Source: Devosia equisanguinis
GTDB taxonomy: Bacteria; Pseudomonadota; Alphaproteobacteria; Rhizobiales; Hyphomicrobiaceae
NCBI GenBank assembly: GCA_945901835.1
Contig: CAMDMH010000140.1
Coordinates: 1 to 7,498 of the forward strand
Direction: 5' to 3'
DNA length: 7,498 nt
The notes under the pieces are model-generated. The model saw nothing but the letters and a program-made list of their open reading frames with translations. It was not told the origin of the DNA and ran no database searches. The position numbers and the translations under genes are program-made. Shown one piece after another: positions 1-6,966 of this stretch (its first letter is position 1; every line of letters starts with the position of its first letter).

Positions 1-423
1 GCCGGGTTCGCGAACCCACAAGACGTTGAACGTCATCACCTTGACGTATCGCTCGGCCACCTGCTGCCCGGCCGGTCGCGCGGTTGGGGCGTCCTCGCTC
101 GCACTGCTCGGGCGAAGGACGGGTGCGAAGATGAGAACCATCGTGACGAGGGCACGGGTAGCCGCACGCGTGATGCTCGCGCGATTTCCCCCGAGCCAGG
201 CCAAAGCAACCGTTCCCAGGGCGGCCGCCGCCCACGCCGGTGTGAACTGGTTCAACCCGTCGAGGATCGGCAAGCTGCTGCCCAACAATGCGGCGGCGAT
301 CACAACGACGATGGCGAGGAAGGCAAGGTCGGCGCTGAGACGCAGGGCCTTTCCAGCAAGGCCATCGCGCACCATTGCAACGGCATCGCGGATGCGCTGG
401 AGGACGCGTTGCATCAGCGTCAT
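1..423 (-). CDS. Endonuclease/exonuclease/phosphatase (EEP) family membrane protein, 5' part only
   Basis: The frame opens with ATG at 423 and stays open to base 1 (141 codons), so only the N-terminus is present. The visible part has a short basic start, then three hydrophobic segments at about residues 28-46, 61-76 and 87-98, then a polar linker. It ends with the strand KVMTFNVLW (about residues 129-137), which matches the first strand of the EEP fold; its Asn is the usual metal-site asparagine. Family knowledge: YafD-like EEP proteins with several N-terminal membrane helices are common in Hyphomicrobiales and put the phosphoesterase domain outside or at the membrane face. The catalytic domain lies outside the window, so the substrate cannot be inferred. 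The ATG overlaps the TGA of the upstream sugar dehydrogenase (ATGA, 420-423), which suggests translational coupling. A second in-frame ATG three codons later is a possible alternative start. Confidence 0.72.
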   Translation of the reverse strand, partial: MTLMQRVLQRIRDAVAMVRDGLAGKALRLSADLAFLAIVVVIAAALLGSSLPILDGLNQFTPAWAAAALGTVALAWLGGNRASITRAATRALVTMVLIFAPVLRPSSASEDAPTARPAGQQVAERYVKVMTFNVLWVREPG

Positions 424-1599
424 GGTGCAGGCGTGATCCTGATTATGCGGGCGTTGGGCGAGTCGGTCATGACATAGAGCGCGCCGTCCGGGCCTTCGCG
501 AACGTCGCGGAAGCGGTCGTAGTCCTTGTTCAACAGCTTCTCCTCGGCGACGACCTGCTCGCCATCGAGCACCAGCCGCACGAGTTGGACCCCGTTGAGC
601 GCGCCGACGAACAGATTGCCCTTCCAGGCCGGGAACAAGTTGCCGGTATAGAACGCCATGCCAGACGGTGCGATCGAAGGATCCCAATAGTACACCGGCT
701 GCTCCAGCCCGGCCTTCTCGGTACCGACCCCGATCTTCGTGCCGGAATAGTCGCGGCCGCAGCTGATGACCGGCCAGCCGTAGTTCTTGCCGGCTTCGGG
801 AATGTTGACTTCATCGCCGCCGCGGGCGCCGTGCTCAACGGTCCATAGTTTTCCCGTGACGGGATGGATCGCGGCCGACTGCGGATTGCGGTGACCGAGT
901 GACCAGACCTCCGGGGCCCCACCCTGGCCGCTTCGGTGTCGAGGCATGCGGGGAGCCGTCGGGGTTGATCCGCACCACCTTGCCGAAATGGTTCGCGGGG
1001 TTCTGCGCCATCTCGCGCGTCGCGGTCTCGAGCGTGCGGCCGGTGCCGCGCTCGCCCAGTGTGACGAACAGGCTTCCGTCGGCAGCAAAAGCGATCCGCG
1101 ATCCGAAATGAATGGGGACGGGGTTGTCCGGCTTCTGCCGGAAGATCACCTGCAGAGCAGTGAGCCGGCCACCGCCGCCTTCGAGTTCGAGTTTGGCGCG
1201 CGCGACGGACGTGCCGCTGTTCCGGCCCCCTCGCGGCTCGGAGTACGTGAAATAGATCTGCCCCGAGGTCGCGAAGTCCGGCGCGAGCGCCACATCGAGG
1301 AGGCCGCCCTGCTCCACTGCGACGACGGCCGGGACGCCGGAGACCTGACCGTTGCGATCGGCGAGCCGCATCCTGCCGCCTTTTTCGGTTACGACGATCC
1401 GCCCATCGGGCAGGAAGCGAAAACTCCATGGGTGTTCGAGCCCCTTGACCAGCGTCGTGGCCTGGATGCGAGAAGCCACCGCAGGCGCGGGTGCCTGGGT
1501 GAGCTTTCCAGCCGACGCCGGCATGGCCAGCACGAGCAATGCCAGGGCGGGAATGAAGCGGAGGTTCCGTAGACTTTCAAATCTGCGCGTCGGTTCCAT
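420..1599 (-). pseudogene. PQQ-dependent aldose sugar dehydrogenase (YliI/GSDH family), frameshifted
   Basis: The product would be a periplasmic six-bladed beta-propeller that oxidises aldoses with PQQ and passes electrons to the respiratory chain. The start chosen is ATG 1599, because it gives a Sec-type signal peptide (basic residues 5-14, hydrophobic 15-26, cleavage after ASA at residue 30) and has AAGGA just upstream; an open frame continues to 1701 but lacks such logic. First-frame motifs are LEHPWSFRFLPDG (54-66), QGGLLDVALAPDF (97-109), IHFGSRIAF with the presumed catalytic His164, and HFGKVVRINPDG. The downstream frame carries PEVWSLGHRNPQ with the PQQ-binding Arg-Asn pair, then EHGARGGDE, KNYGWP and a C-terminal RDVREGPDGALYVMTD. 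Both halves are collinear with E. coli YliI as I remember it. The frame change falls near 913-930, by an 8-base G4C4 run. Read as is, translation ends at 835. Together the frames code for about 390 residues, normal for the family. It may be a decayed gene or a sequencing error. Confidence 0.85.
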
Positions 1600-1760
1600 C
1601 GGTCCTTTTCCCACTCTTCTCAATCCCTCGGCCATCGTCTTGGCCGGGAGATATGACTGCGCCAAGGCAAATCCAAGGTGCGCTCGCAACCATAGTCGCA
1701 CCTGGACACACCGCCGTAAAAAGGCTGTGCGTTCCAGGAAGCCGATTGCAGCGAGGCTAT

Positions 1761-1799
1761 CCGGGACCTTTACACGTCTGAAAGGTGTAAAGACCCCGG
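1761..1799. promoter_or_regulatory. Interrupted dyad with 8-base arms, operator or RNA hairpin
   Basis: CTTTACAC (1768-1775) and GTGTAAAG (1785-1792) are exact inverted copies around a 9-base loop. A second pair, CCGGG (1761-1765) and CCCGG (1795-1799), extends the stem after a 2x2 mismatch. The whole can fold as a 39-base hairpin in RNA from either strand. The AT-richer arms stand out from the GC-rich surroundings, so a regulator operator ahead of the sugar dehydrogenase is as plausible as a transcript-end structure. No U-tract follows on either strand. Confidence 0.4.
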
Positions 1800-1805
1800 C
1801 TCATC

Positions 1806-1831
1806 ACGTTCCGACCTCGCGGTCGGAACGT
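1806..1831 (-). terminator. Perfect 11-bp hairpin downstream of the hydratase gene
   Basis: ACGTTCCGACC (1806-1816) and GGTCGGAACGT (1821-1831) are exact inverted copies around a 4-base TCGC loop. It lies 81 bases past the stop of the minus-strand hydratase gene, between two same-strand genes, which fits a terminator or a 3'-end protecting hairpin. A run of U is missing on both strands, so intrinsic termination would be weak. An operator role is the alternative. Confidence 0.45.
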
Positions 1832-1911
1832 TCGTCCGGGGACGCAAAGAGAAATTCTGGCCTTCTGTGCCTCCATGTTGGCGCCAATGGCGACCACCCA
1901 CCCGCGGCCGA

Positions 1912-2748
1912 TCACTCCTCGCGCTTGTACGCGCCGAGCCCGGGCTTGAAGCTCTTCTCGTCGAGGAACTGCTTCATTCCTTTGCTCGCACCCTTCTCGG
2001 GGTCGCGCATGATCATCTGGTCGTTCTTGGCGTTGAGATAGTCGGCCGAGGCATCCCAGCTCATCTCGCGGACGCGGTGATAAGCGGTCTTAGCGGTACG
2101 CAGGACCAGCGGATTCTTGTCCATCATCTTGGCGGCGAGCGCCTTGGTCTTGTCGACGAGTTCGTCCTTCGGCACGGAGAAGTTGACGAGGCCGATCTCG
2201 GCGGCGCGCTTGCCGTCGAAAGTATCGCCGGTGAGGATGTAGTAGAGCGCGTCGCGCTGCGCCAATGCCATCGCGACCGACTTCGTGACGATGCCGGCGG
2301 GAATGATGCCCCAGTTGACCTCGGACAGGCCGAACTGTGCGTCATCGGCAGCGACCGCGAGATCACACGCGCACAGCACCTGGAACGCACCGCCGAAGCA
2401 CCAGCCATTGACCATCGCGATGGTCGGTTTGGGATAGTACATCAGCCGGCGCCATTGCCAGTAGGCGTTGGCGTTGTGCAGACGCTCGCGCAGGCGGGGA
2501 TCGCCGGCGTCGGGGATACGGAAGTACTCCTTCAGGTCCTGGCCTGCGGAGAATGCATCGCCGGAGCCGGTGATCACGAGCACCTTGGCGTCGTCGTTCA
2601 TCTCGAGCTGATCGATGGCGGCGACCATCTCGAACACGATTCCGGGGCTGATCGCATTGCGCTTCTCGGGGCGGTTCAGCGTGACCCACGCGATACCATC
2701 CTCGATGCGGATCTTCACGTTGGTGCCGGGTTCGGCCTTGGTGTCCAT
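1912..2748 (-). CDS. Enoyl-CoA hydratase/isomerase family, hydroxycinnamoyl-CoA hydratase/lyase-like
   Basis: The 278-residue crotonase-fold protein has no signal peptide and is presumably cytoplasmic. ATG 2748 is preceded by AGGAG at good spacing. It resembles Pseudomonas p-hydroxycinnamoyl-CoA hydratase/lyase (Ech/HCHL, which turns feruloyl-CoA into vanillin and acetyl-CoA) along its whole length: LNRPEKRNAISP (24-35), FSAGQDLKEYF (66-76), KPTIAMVNGWCFGGAF (107-122, oxyanion-hole region), FGLSEVNWGIIP (139-150) and the C-terminal GMKQFLDEKSFKPG. The catalytic Glu of HCHL matches E143 here and Tyr75 is kept. However, the positions I recall as Ser123 and Tyr239 in HCHL are Gln123 and Asn239, so the acyl group may not be a 4-hydroxyphenyl one. 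No feruloyl-CoA ligase or vanillin dehydrogenase gene lies nearby. Hydratase or hydratase/lyase activity on an unknown acyl-CoA is the safe call. It diverges from the transporter operon. Confidence 0.88.
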   Translation of the reverse strand: MDTKAEPGTNVKIRIEDGIAWVTLNRPEKRNAISPGIVFEMVAAIDQLEMNDDAKVLVITGSGDAFSAGQDLKEYFRIPDAGDPRLRERLHNANAYWQWRRLMYYPKPTIAMVNGWCFGGAFQVLCACDLAVAADDAQFGLSEVNWGIIPAGIVTKSVAMALAQRDALYYILTGDTFDGKRAAEIGLVNFSVPKDELVDKTKALAAKMMDKNPLVLRTAKTAYHRVREMSWDASADYLNAKNDQMIMRDPEKGASKGMKQFLDEKSFKPGLGAYKREE

Positions 2749-2751
2749 CAG

Positions 2752-2780
2752 TTGCTCCTGTTAAGTCGAATTTCTATAGT
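2752..2780 (+). promoter_or_regulatory. Possible sigma-70-type promoter for the transporter operon
   Basis: TTGCTC (2752-2757) and TATAGT (2775-2780) are separated by exactly 17 bases. That would start transcription near 2787 and give a leader of about 60 bases before the first binding-protein gene. The -10 matches 5 of 6 consensus bases and the -35 is weak. It overlaps the leader of the divergent hydratase gene, so the two directions may interfere. GAATT (2768-2772) and AATTC (2788-2792) form a dyad around the -10. Confidence 0.35.
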
Positions 2781-2846
2781 GATCGCCAATTCATGCCGCG
2801 CGTGCAAGGTCGTAGAAACCGGAACGGCCGCAAAGGGAGGAAGTGC

Positions 2847-3851
2847 ATGCCTGGAAATCGTGGGTCATCGCTGCGCACGGCTTGGCTGAGGACAGCGACG
2901 GCCATCAGTGCTGCTGGCGTGTGGGCGACCTGCCTTACGACGGGCGCCTCGGCGCAGCAATATCCCGAACGCCCCGTCAAGGTCGTCGTCGGCTTTCCCG
3001 CGGGCAGCGGCGCCGACATTCTGTGCCGCTACTTCGTCGAGGGCCTGGCAAAGGTATCCGGCGCTACATTCGTCGTGGAAAACAAGCCGGGCGCCACGGG
3101 CAACATCGGCTCGGAGACCGTCGCGCGGGCGAAACCCGACGGCTATACGCTGTTGATGGGGGCCAGCTCGAACATGGCGGGCGGCCCGAACCTCTACAAG
3201 AACCTCACATGGCACCCGCAGAAGGACTTCGACGTGGTAAGCACGTTCGCCCAACTGGGCTTCGTGCTGACCATCGCGGCGAACAGCCCGGCCAAGACGG
3301 TGCCGGAATTCACCGCGCTGATGAAGGCCAAGGCAGGCAAGTCGACGTTCGGTTTCGGCAACACATCGGGGCTTGCGGCATCCAGCCTCTATGCGCACGA
3401 AGCAGGATTCCAGGTGACGAGCGTCGCCTATAAATCGAACCCGCAGGCGGTATCCGACGTCGCCGAGGGACAGATCGACTACGTGTTCTCCGATGCCTTG
3501 TTCTCGATGAGCCAGGAGAAGGCCGGCAAGGTGCGGCTGCTGGCGGTGACGACGCCGCAACGGCTGTCGAGCCTGCCGGACTTGCCGACAATGGCACAGG
3601 TGGGATTGCCTGAAGTAGCAGTGGCGCCGTGGTGGGCCTTGTTCGCTCCGGTCAAGACGCCGCCGGAGATTCTCGCCAAGCTCGACGGCTGGCTCAACAC
3701 CGTCGCGCGACAGCCGGAGGCGCGGGAATTCCTGGTAAAGCAAGGCATCGAGCCGCTGCCGGGAACGGCGGCGAAGACCCGCGAGATGCTCGCTGCGTCT
3801 CTCAAGGAGTGGGCACGGATCGTCGAGCTGGCCAAGATCACACTGCAGTAG
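2847..3851 (+). CDS. Bug/TctC-family periplasmic solute-binding protein, first copy
   Basis: It is an extracytoplasmic receptor of a tripartite tricarboxylate transporter (TTT): it captures a small carboxylate in the periplasm and delivers it to TctAB. It has 334 residues, typical for the family. ATG 2847 was chosen over an in-frame ATG at 2793 because GGGAGG sits six bases before it and because the 36-residue leader then looks right (basic 5-15, hydrophobic 17-31, cleavage after ASA at 36). The mature protein opens with YPERPVKVVVGFPAGSGADI (39-58), the Bug first strand and ligand-binding loop. Further family features are VVENKPGATGNIG, PDGYTLLMG, FGFGNTS, a segment resembling VAYKSNPQAVSDVAEGQ, and a C-terminal helix with EWARIVELAK. 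Bug proteins usually bind carboxylates through water-mediated contacts in two loops; the first loop is identical in the next gene. The ligand cannot be read from the sequence. It is the first gene of the operon and diverges from the hydratase. Confidence 0.93.
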   Translation: MPGNRGSSLRTAWLRTATAISAAGVWATCLTTGASAQQYPERPVKVVVGFPAGSGADILCRYFVEGLAKVSGATFVVENKPGATGNIGSETVARAKPDGYTLLMGASSNMAGGPNLYKNLTWHPQKDFDVVSTFAQLGFVLTIAANSPAKTVPEFTALMKAKAGKSTFGFGNTSGLAASSLYAHEAGFQVTSVAYKSNPQAVSDVAEGQIDYVFSDALFSMSQEKAGKVRLLAVTTPQRLSSLPDLPTMAQVGLPEVAVAPWWALFAPVKTPPEILAKLDGWLNTVARQPEAREFLVKQGIEPLPGTAAKTREMLAASLKEWARIVELAKITLQ

Positions 3852-3854
3852 GCG

Positions 3855-3869
3855 AGGCGTCCCACGCCT
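3855..3869 (+). other. Small hairpin just after the first binding-protein gene
   Basis: AGGCGT and ACGCCT are exact inverted copies around a 3-base CCC loop, starting 3 bases after the stop codon of the first binding-protein gene. It sits in the only large gap (154 bases, 3852-4005) inside the operon. Hairpins in this position often protect the upstream message or trim read-through, which would raise the first binding protein above the rest; that is inference. No T-run follows. The rest of the gap shows no gene. Confidence 0.25.
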
Positions 3870-4005
3870 GACTGGTGATGCGATGAGGGGATGGCCGGTT
3901 GGCCGACTCCACGCCGCGGCCGCCGGGCGGCATAGTCATGTGCAGGCGAAGAGTCGGGAGCATCGGCTCTGGAAGTGCAGCAGCGCTGCCCGAGGGAGGA
4001 GATCG

Positions 4006-5001
4006 ATGATGACACCGACCGACGCGCATCGCGGGATCATCGCGGCGGCCTGCACCGCTGTCGCCTTTGCCATGTGCTCGGCGGCGGTCGGATCTGCGTT
4101 CGCGCAGTCCTATCCGGAGCGTCCGATCAAGGTGACGGTCGGATTTCCCGCCGGCAGCGGCGCGGATATCCTGTGCCGCTACGTACTGGACGGCATGGCC
4201 AAGGTCTCATCGGCTACGTTCGTCGTCGAGAACAAGCCGGGAGCGGCCGGCAACATCGGCTCCGACGCGGTCGCCAAGGCGAAGCCGGACGGCTATGCGC
4301 TGCTGATGGGAGCGAGTTCGACGCAGGCGGGAAATCCGCAGATCTACAAGGATCTGCCGTGGCACCCCGTACGGAGTTTCGAGCCGGTCGCGACGTTCGC
4401 GCGGCTCGCCTACACGCTGACCGTCGCTGCCAACAATCCGGCCAAAAGCGTGGCAGACCTCACGCAGCAGTTGAAGGCCAAAGCCGGTAAGTCGACCTTC
4501 GGCTTCGGCAATACGTCGAGCCTTGCCGCGGCGAGCCTCTACACACACGAAGCCGGCCTGACGGTGACGAGCGTCGCCTACAAGTCGACGCCGCAGGCGC
4601 TCTCCGATGTCGCGGAAGGCCAGACCGATTTCATGTTCTCCGAGCCTGTGCTGGCGATCGGCCAGGAGAAAGCCGGCAAGGTACGCAACCTCGCGGTGAC
4701 CTCGCCGAAACGTATGATCTCGCTGCCCAATGTTCAGACGATGACCGAGGCCGGTCTCGGCAACGCGACGATGTCGCCGTGGTGGGCGGTCTATGCCCCG
4801 GCAAAGACGCCGCCTGAGATCGTTGCCAAGCTCGCCGATTGGGCCAACAAGGCGACGAACGCGCCCGAGACAGCCGAGTTCATGCTGAAGCAGGGCCTCG
4901 AGCCGTTTCCGGGCACGCCCGAAAGCACAGCCAAGCATCTGGCGGCGACGATCGACGAGTGGGCGCGGATCGTGAAGATCGTCAAAATCGAGCCGCAGTG
5001 A
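4006..5001 (+). CDS. Bug/TctC-family periplasmic solute-binding protein, second copy
   Basis: This is the second TTT receptor in tandem, 331 residues. ATG 4006 (or the adjoining ATG 4009) follows a GGGAGGAG ribosome site; the frame stays open back to 3883 but that stretch looks non-coding. The signal peptide has a hydrophobic core at 11-29 and cleavage after AFA at 33. Both mature proteins are 298 residues and align without gaps; by hand count about 193 positions (65%) are identical. The first binding loop (GFPAGSGADILCRY) and FGFGNTS are the same in both. Differences cluster at the segment after LLMGASS, around DYVFSDALFSMS versus DFMFSEPVLAIG, and in the last third. This points to gene duplication followed by ligand or affinity divergence. 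The gene ends 13 bases before tctB, so this copy is the one most tightly joined to the membrane subunits. Confidence 0.93.
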   Translation: MMTPTDAHRGIIAAACTAVAFAMCSAAVGSAFAQSYPERPIKVTVGFPAGSGADILCRYVLDGMAKVSSATFVVENKPGAAGNIGSDAVAKAKPDGYALLMGASSTQAGNPQIYKDLPWHPVRSFEPVATFARLAYTLTVAANNPAKSVADLTQQLKAKAGKSTFGFGNTSSLAAASLYTHEAGLTVTSVAYKSTPQALSDVAEGQTDFMFSEPVLAIGQEKAGKVRNLAVTSPKRMISLPNVQTMTEAGLGNATMSPWWAVYAPAKTPPEIVAKLADWANKATNAPETAEFMLKQGLEPFPGTPESTAKHLAATIDEWARIVKIVKIEPQ

Positions 5002-5014
5002 AGAGACCAACTCC

Positions 5015-5464
5015 ATGCGCTTCAACAATCTACAAGACCTGCTGGCCGGATTGCTGTTCGTAGCCTTCGGCGCGGCCGCATTGTGGTTCGGCCAGGGTTA
5101 TGCTTTCGGCTCGGCGACGCGGATGGGGCCCGGCTATCTGCCCAACGTGCTGGGCTGGCTGCTCGTGGGCCTGGGCAGTTTCATTACGCTGCGTGCGTTC
5201 GTGGTCGGTGGGATGCCGGTCCCACGCATTCATCTGCGGCCGCAGGTGATGATCATCGCGGCGCTGCTGGCGTTCGCGATGACGGTCGAGCGACTCGGGC
5301 TGTTGGCGGCGGCAGCGACGGTCGTGGTGTTGAGTTCACTGGCGAGCCGCGAGGCGCGTCCGCTCGAAATCATCGTGATCGCTGCTGTGACGGCGGCGGC
5401 GGCCGTCGGTTTGTTCATCTATCTGCTGGGGCAGCCGATGCAGCCCTGGACGTGGGGTTTCTGA
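5015..5464 (+). CDS. tctB: Tripartite tricarboxylate transporter small membrane subunit TctB
   Basis: The small, poorly conserved membrane subunit pairs with TctA in the inner membrane for ion-coupled carboxylate uptake. It has 149 residues, usual for the family. Hydrophobic segments lie at about 8-27, 41-63, 77-91, 93-109 and 117-139. The stretch RMGPGYLPNVLGWLLVGLG (36-54) is the TctB hallmark, between the first two helices, and the protein ends with the short LLGQPMQPW tail typical of the family. The start has only a weak purine stretch (GAAGAG) nine bases ahead, so translation probably depends partly on the gene before it, 13 bases upstream. It ends three bases before tctA. Confidence 0.9.
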   Translation: MRFNNLQDLLAGLLFVAFGAAALWFGQGYAFGSATRMGPGYLPNVLGWLLVGLGSFITLRAFVVGGMPVPRIHLRPQVMIIAALLAFAMTVERLGLLAAAATVVVLSSLASREARPLEIIVIAAVTAAAAVGLFIYLLGQPMQPWTWGF

Positions 5465-5467
5465 CCG

Positions 5468-6964
5468 ATGGACGAGATCTTCCAGAATCTAGCCACCGGC
5501 TTCGGCGGCGCATTCACGCCGGTCAACCTCGGGCTCTGCCTCATCGGCTGCCTGCTCGGAACGCTGATCGGCGTGCTGCCGGGCATCGGGCCGATCGCGA
5601 CGATCGCGATGCTGCTGCCGATCACCTACGGCTTGTCGCCGCTGGGGGCGCTGATCATGCTCGCGGGCATCTACTACGGCGCGCAGTACGGCGGCTCTAC
5701 GACGGCGGTGCTGGTCAACCTGCCCGGTGAATCGTCCTCGGTCGTGACCTGCCTCGCCGGCTACCAGATGGCCAAGAAGGGACGTGCGGGCTCGGCGCTG
5801 ACCATTGCAGCCCTGGGCTCGCTGTTCGCTGGTTGCGTTGGTACGCTGCTGCTCGCCGCGTTCGCGCCGATCCTGGCAAAGTTCGCCGAACAGTTCCGAA
5901 GTCCCGAATACTTCGCGCTGATGCTATTCGGCCTCATCGCGGCCGTCGTGCTTGCCTCGGGCTCCGTGGTGAAGGCGATCGCGATGGTGGTGCTGGGCCT
6001 GTTGTTCGGGCTCGTCGGCACGGACGTGTCGAGTGGCGTGACGCGCTACGGTTTCGGCGTACCGGAACTCTACGACGGCATCGACTTCGTGCCGGTCGCG
6101 GTTGGTCTGTTCGGGCTCGCCGAAATCATGTCGAACCTCGACAAGCGAGCGGAGAATCGCGACCTCGCGGCGAAGGTCGGCAGCTTGTGGCCGACGCGCG
6201 AGGAAACGCGCCGCGCCATCCCTGCCGTGCTGCGCGGGACAGTCGTCGGCTCTCTACTCGGCATCCTGCCCGGCGGCGGTGCGGTGCTGTCGTCGTTCGC
6301 TGCCTATACGCTGGAAAAGAAAATCTCGAAGCATCCGGAAGAATTCGGGAAGGGCGCGGTCGAAGGCGTGGCGGCTCCCGAAGCCGCCAACAACGCGGGC
6401 GCGCAGACCTCATTCATTCCGCTGCTGACCCTCGGCATCCCCTCGACGCCGGTCATGGCGATCATGGTCGGCGCGATGATGATCCAGGGCATCGCGCCGG
6501 GTACCGCGCTCATCAAGGAGCGGCCGGACCTGTTCTGGGGCATCGTCGCGAGCATGTGGATCGGCAATGTGATGCTGGTCATCATCAACCTGCCGCTGAT
6601 CGGGTTGTGGGTGAAGCTGCTGCACGTACCCTATCGCATCCTATTCCCGATCATTCTCGTCTTGTGTTGTGTCGGCACGTACTCGACCGGCAACGCGACG
6701 ACGCTGGTCATCATGCTCGCGATCTTCTCCGTGCTCGGCTACACGTTCGTCAAGCTCGGATGCGAGACGGCGCCGTTCCTGCTCGGCTTCGTGCTGGGGC
6801 CGCTGATGGAAGAAAACCTGCGGCGCTCCATGGTGATCTCGTTCGGCGATCCGCTGATCTTCGTGCAGCGGCCGATCTCGGCGACGATCCTGTTCTGCAC
6901 ACTAGGCCTCGTTCTGCTGATCGTTTTGCCGCAATTCCGCAAGACGCGCGAGGTGGCGTTCTGA
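5468..6964 (+). CDS. tctA: Tripartite tricarboxylate transporter large membrane subunit TctA
   Basis: This is the channel-forming subunit of the TTT system, an inner-membrane protein of 498 residues (family about 500) with roughly a dozen hydrophobic segments. The family's internal duplication is plain: GVLPGIGP (35-42) and GILPGGGA (265-272) are the matching halves. Other hallmarks are YGGSTTAVLVNLPGE (74-88), GTDVSSGVTRYGFG in the middle, PEAANNAGAQTS (304-315) and LGIPSTPVMA (322-331). These loops are the expected substrate and ion path. No lesion is visible. The gene starts 3 bases after the tctB stop with a weak ribosome site, and ends 2 bases before the kinase gene, so the three are surely co-transcribed and probably coupled. 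The substrate is unknown; the binding proteins upstream set it. Confidence 0.96.
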   Translation: MDEIFQNLATGFGGAFTPVNLGLCLIGCLLGTLIGVLPGIGPIATIAMLLPITYGLSPLGALIMLAGIYYGAQYGGSTTAVLVNLPGESSSVVTCLAGYQMAKKGRAGSALTIAALGSLFAGCVGTLLLAAFAPILAKFAEQFRSPEYFALMLFGLIAAVVLASGSVVKAIAMVVLGLLFGLVGTDVSSGVTRYGFGVPELYDGIDFVPVAVGLFGLAEIMSNLDKRAENRDLAAKVGSLWPTREETRRAIPAVLRGTVVGSLLGILPGGGAVLSSFAAYTLEKKISKHPEEFGKGAVEGVAAPEAANNAGAQTSFIPLLTLGIPSTPVMAIMVGAMMIQGIAPGTALIKERPDLFWGIVASMWIGNVMLVIINLPLIGLWVKLLHVPYRILFPIILVLCCVGTYSTGNATTLVIMLAIFSVLGYTFVKLGCETAPFLLGFVLGPLMEENLRRSMVISFGDPLIFVQRPISATILFCTLGLVLLIVLPQFRKTREVAF

Positions 6965-6966
6965 CG

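Larger units (their letters stand above)
1600..1911. other. 312-base intergenic region with inverted repeats, no gene seen
   Basis: This lies between the end of the hydratase gene and the start of the sugar dehydrogenase, both on the minus strand. I see no coding sequence with family resemblance and no tRNA-like fold. It holds the two strong dyads listed separately (1761-1799 and 1806-1831). It also has a perfect 10-base palindrome at 1878-1887 and a 6-base-arm inverted repeat, CGGCCA and TGGCCG around a 6-base loop, at 1629-1646. The last would form a small hairpin in the sugar dehydrogenase leader about 30 bases ahead of its start codon. The dehydrogenase promoter should lie here, but I find no convincing -35/-10 pair. 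Confidence 0.6.

Noticed and set aside
26..436. A plus-strand 136-codon open frame at the left edge
   Set aside because: The minus strand there gives a sensible membrane protein ending in an EEP strand and overlapping the upstream stop. The plus-strand frame is basic and low in complexity.
2793..2846. N-terminal extension of the first binding protein to ATG 2793
   Set aside because: GGGAGG directly precedes ATG 2847, and the longer form adds an Arg/Lys/Gly-rich stretch with no signal-peptide logic. It would also begin within a few bases of the predicted transcription start.
1867..2889. A 340-codon plus-strand open frame opposite the hydratase gene
   Set aside because: It is antisense to a clearly recognisable crotonase-family gene with its own ribosome site. 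Its protein has no family motifs, and long antisense frames are expected at this GC content.
2865..3743. A 292-codon minus-strand open frame across the first binding-protein gene
   Set aside because: Its sequence is Arg/His-rich without domain resemblance, and a similar frame lies opposite the second binding protein (4207-5028), as expected for the shadow of duplicated genes.
3855..3869. Intrinsic terminator after the first binding-protein gene
   Set aside because: The stem is only 6 bp and no T-run follows, so it is kept only as a low-confidence hairpin, not as a transcription end.
3883..4005. N-terminal extension of the second binding protein to an upstream ATG
   Set aside because: The strong GGGAGGAG site and signal peptide both point to 4006/4009. 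The extension would put about 41 unusual residues before the signal peptide.
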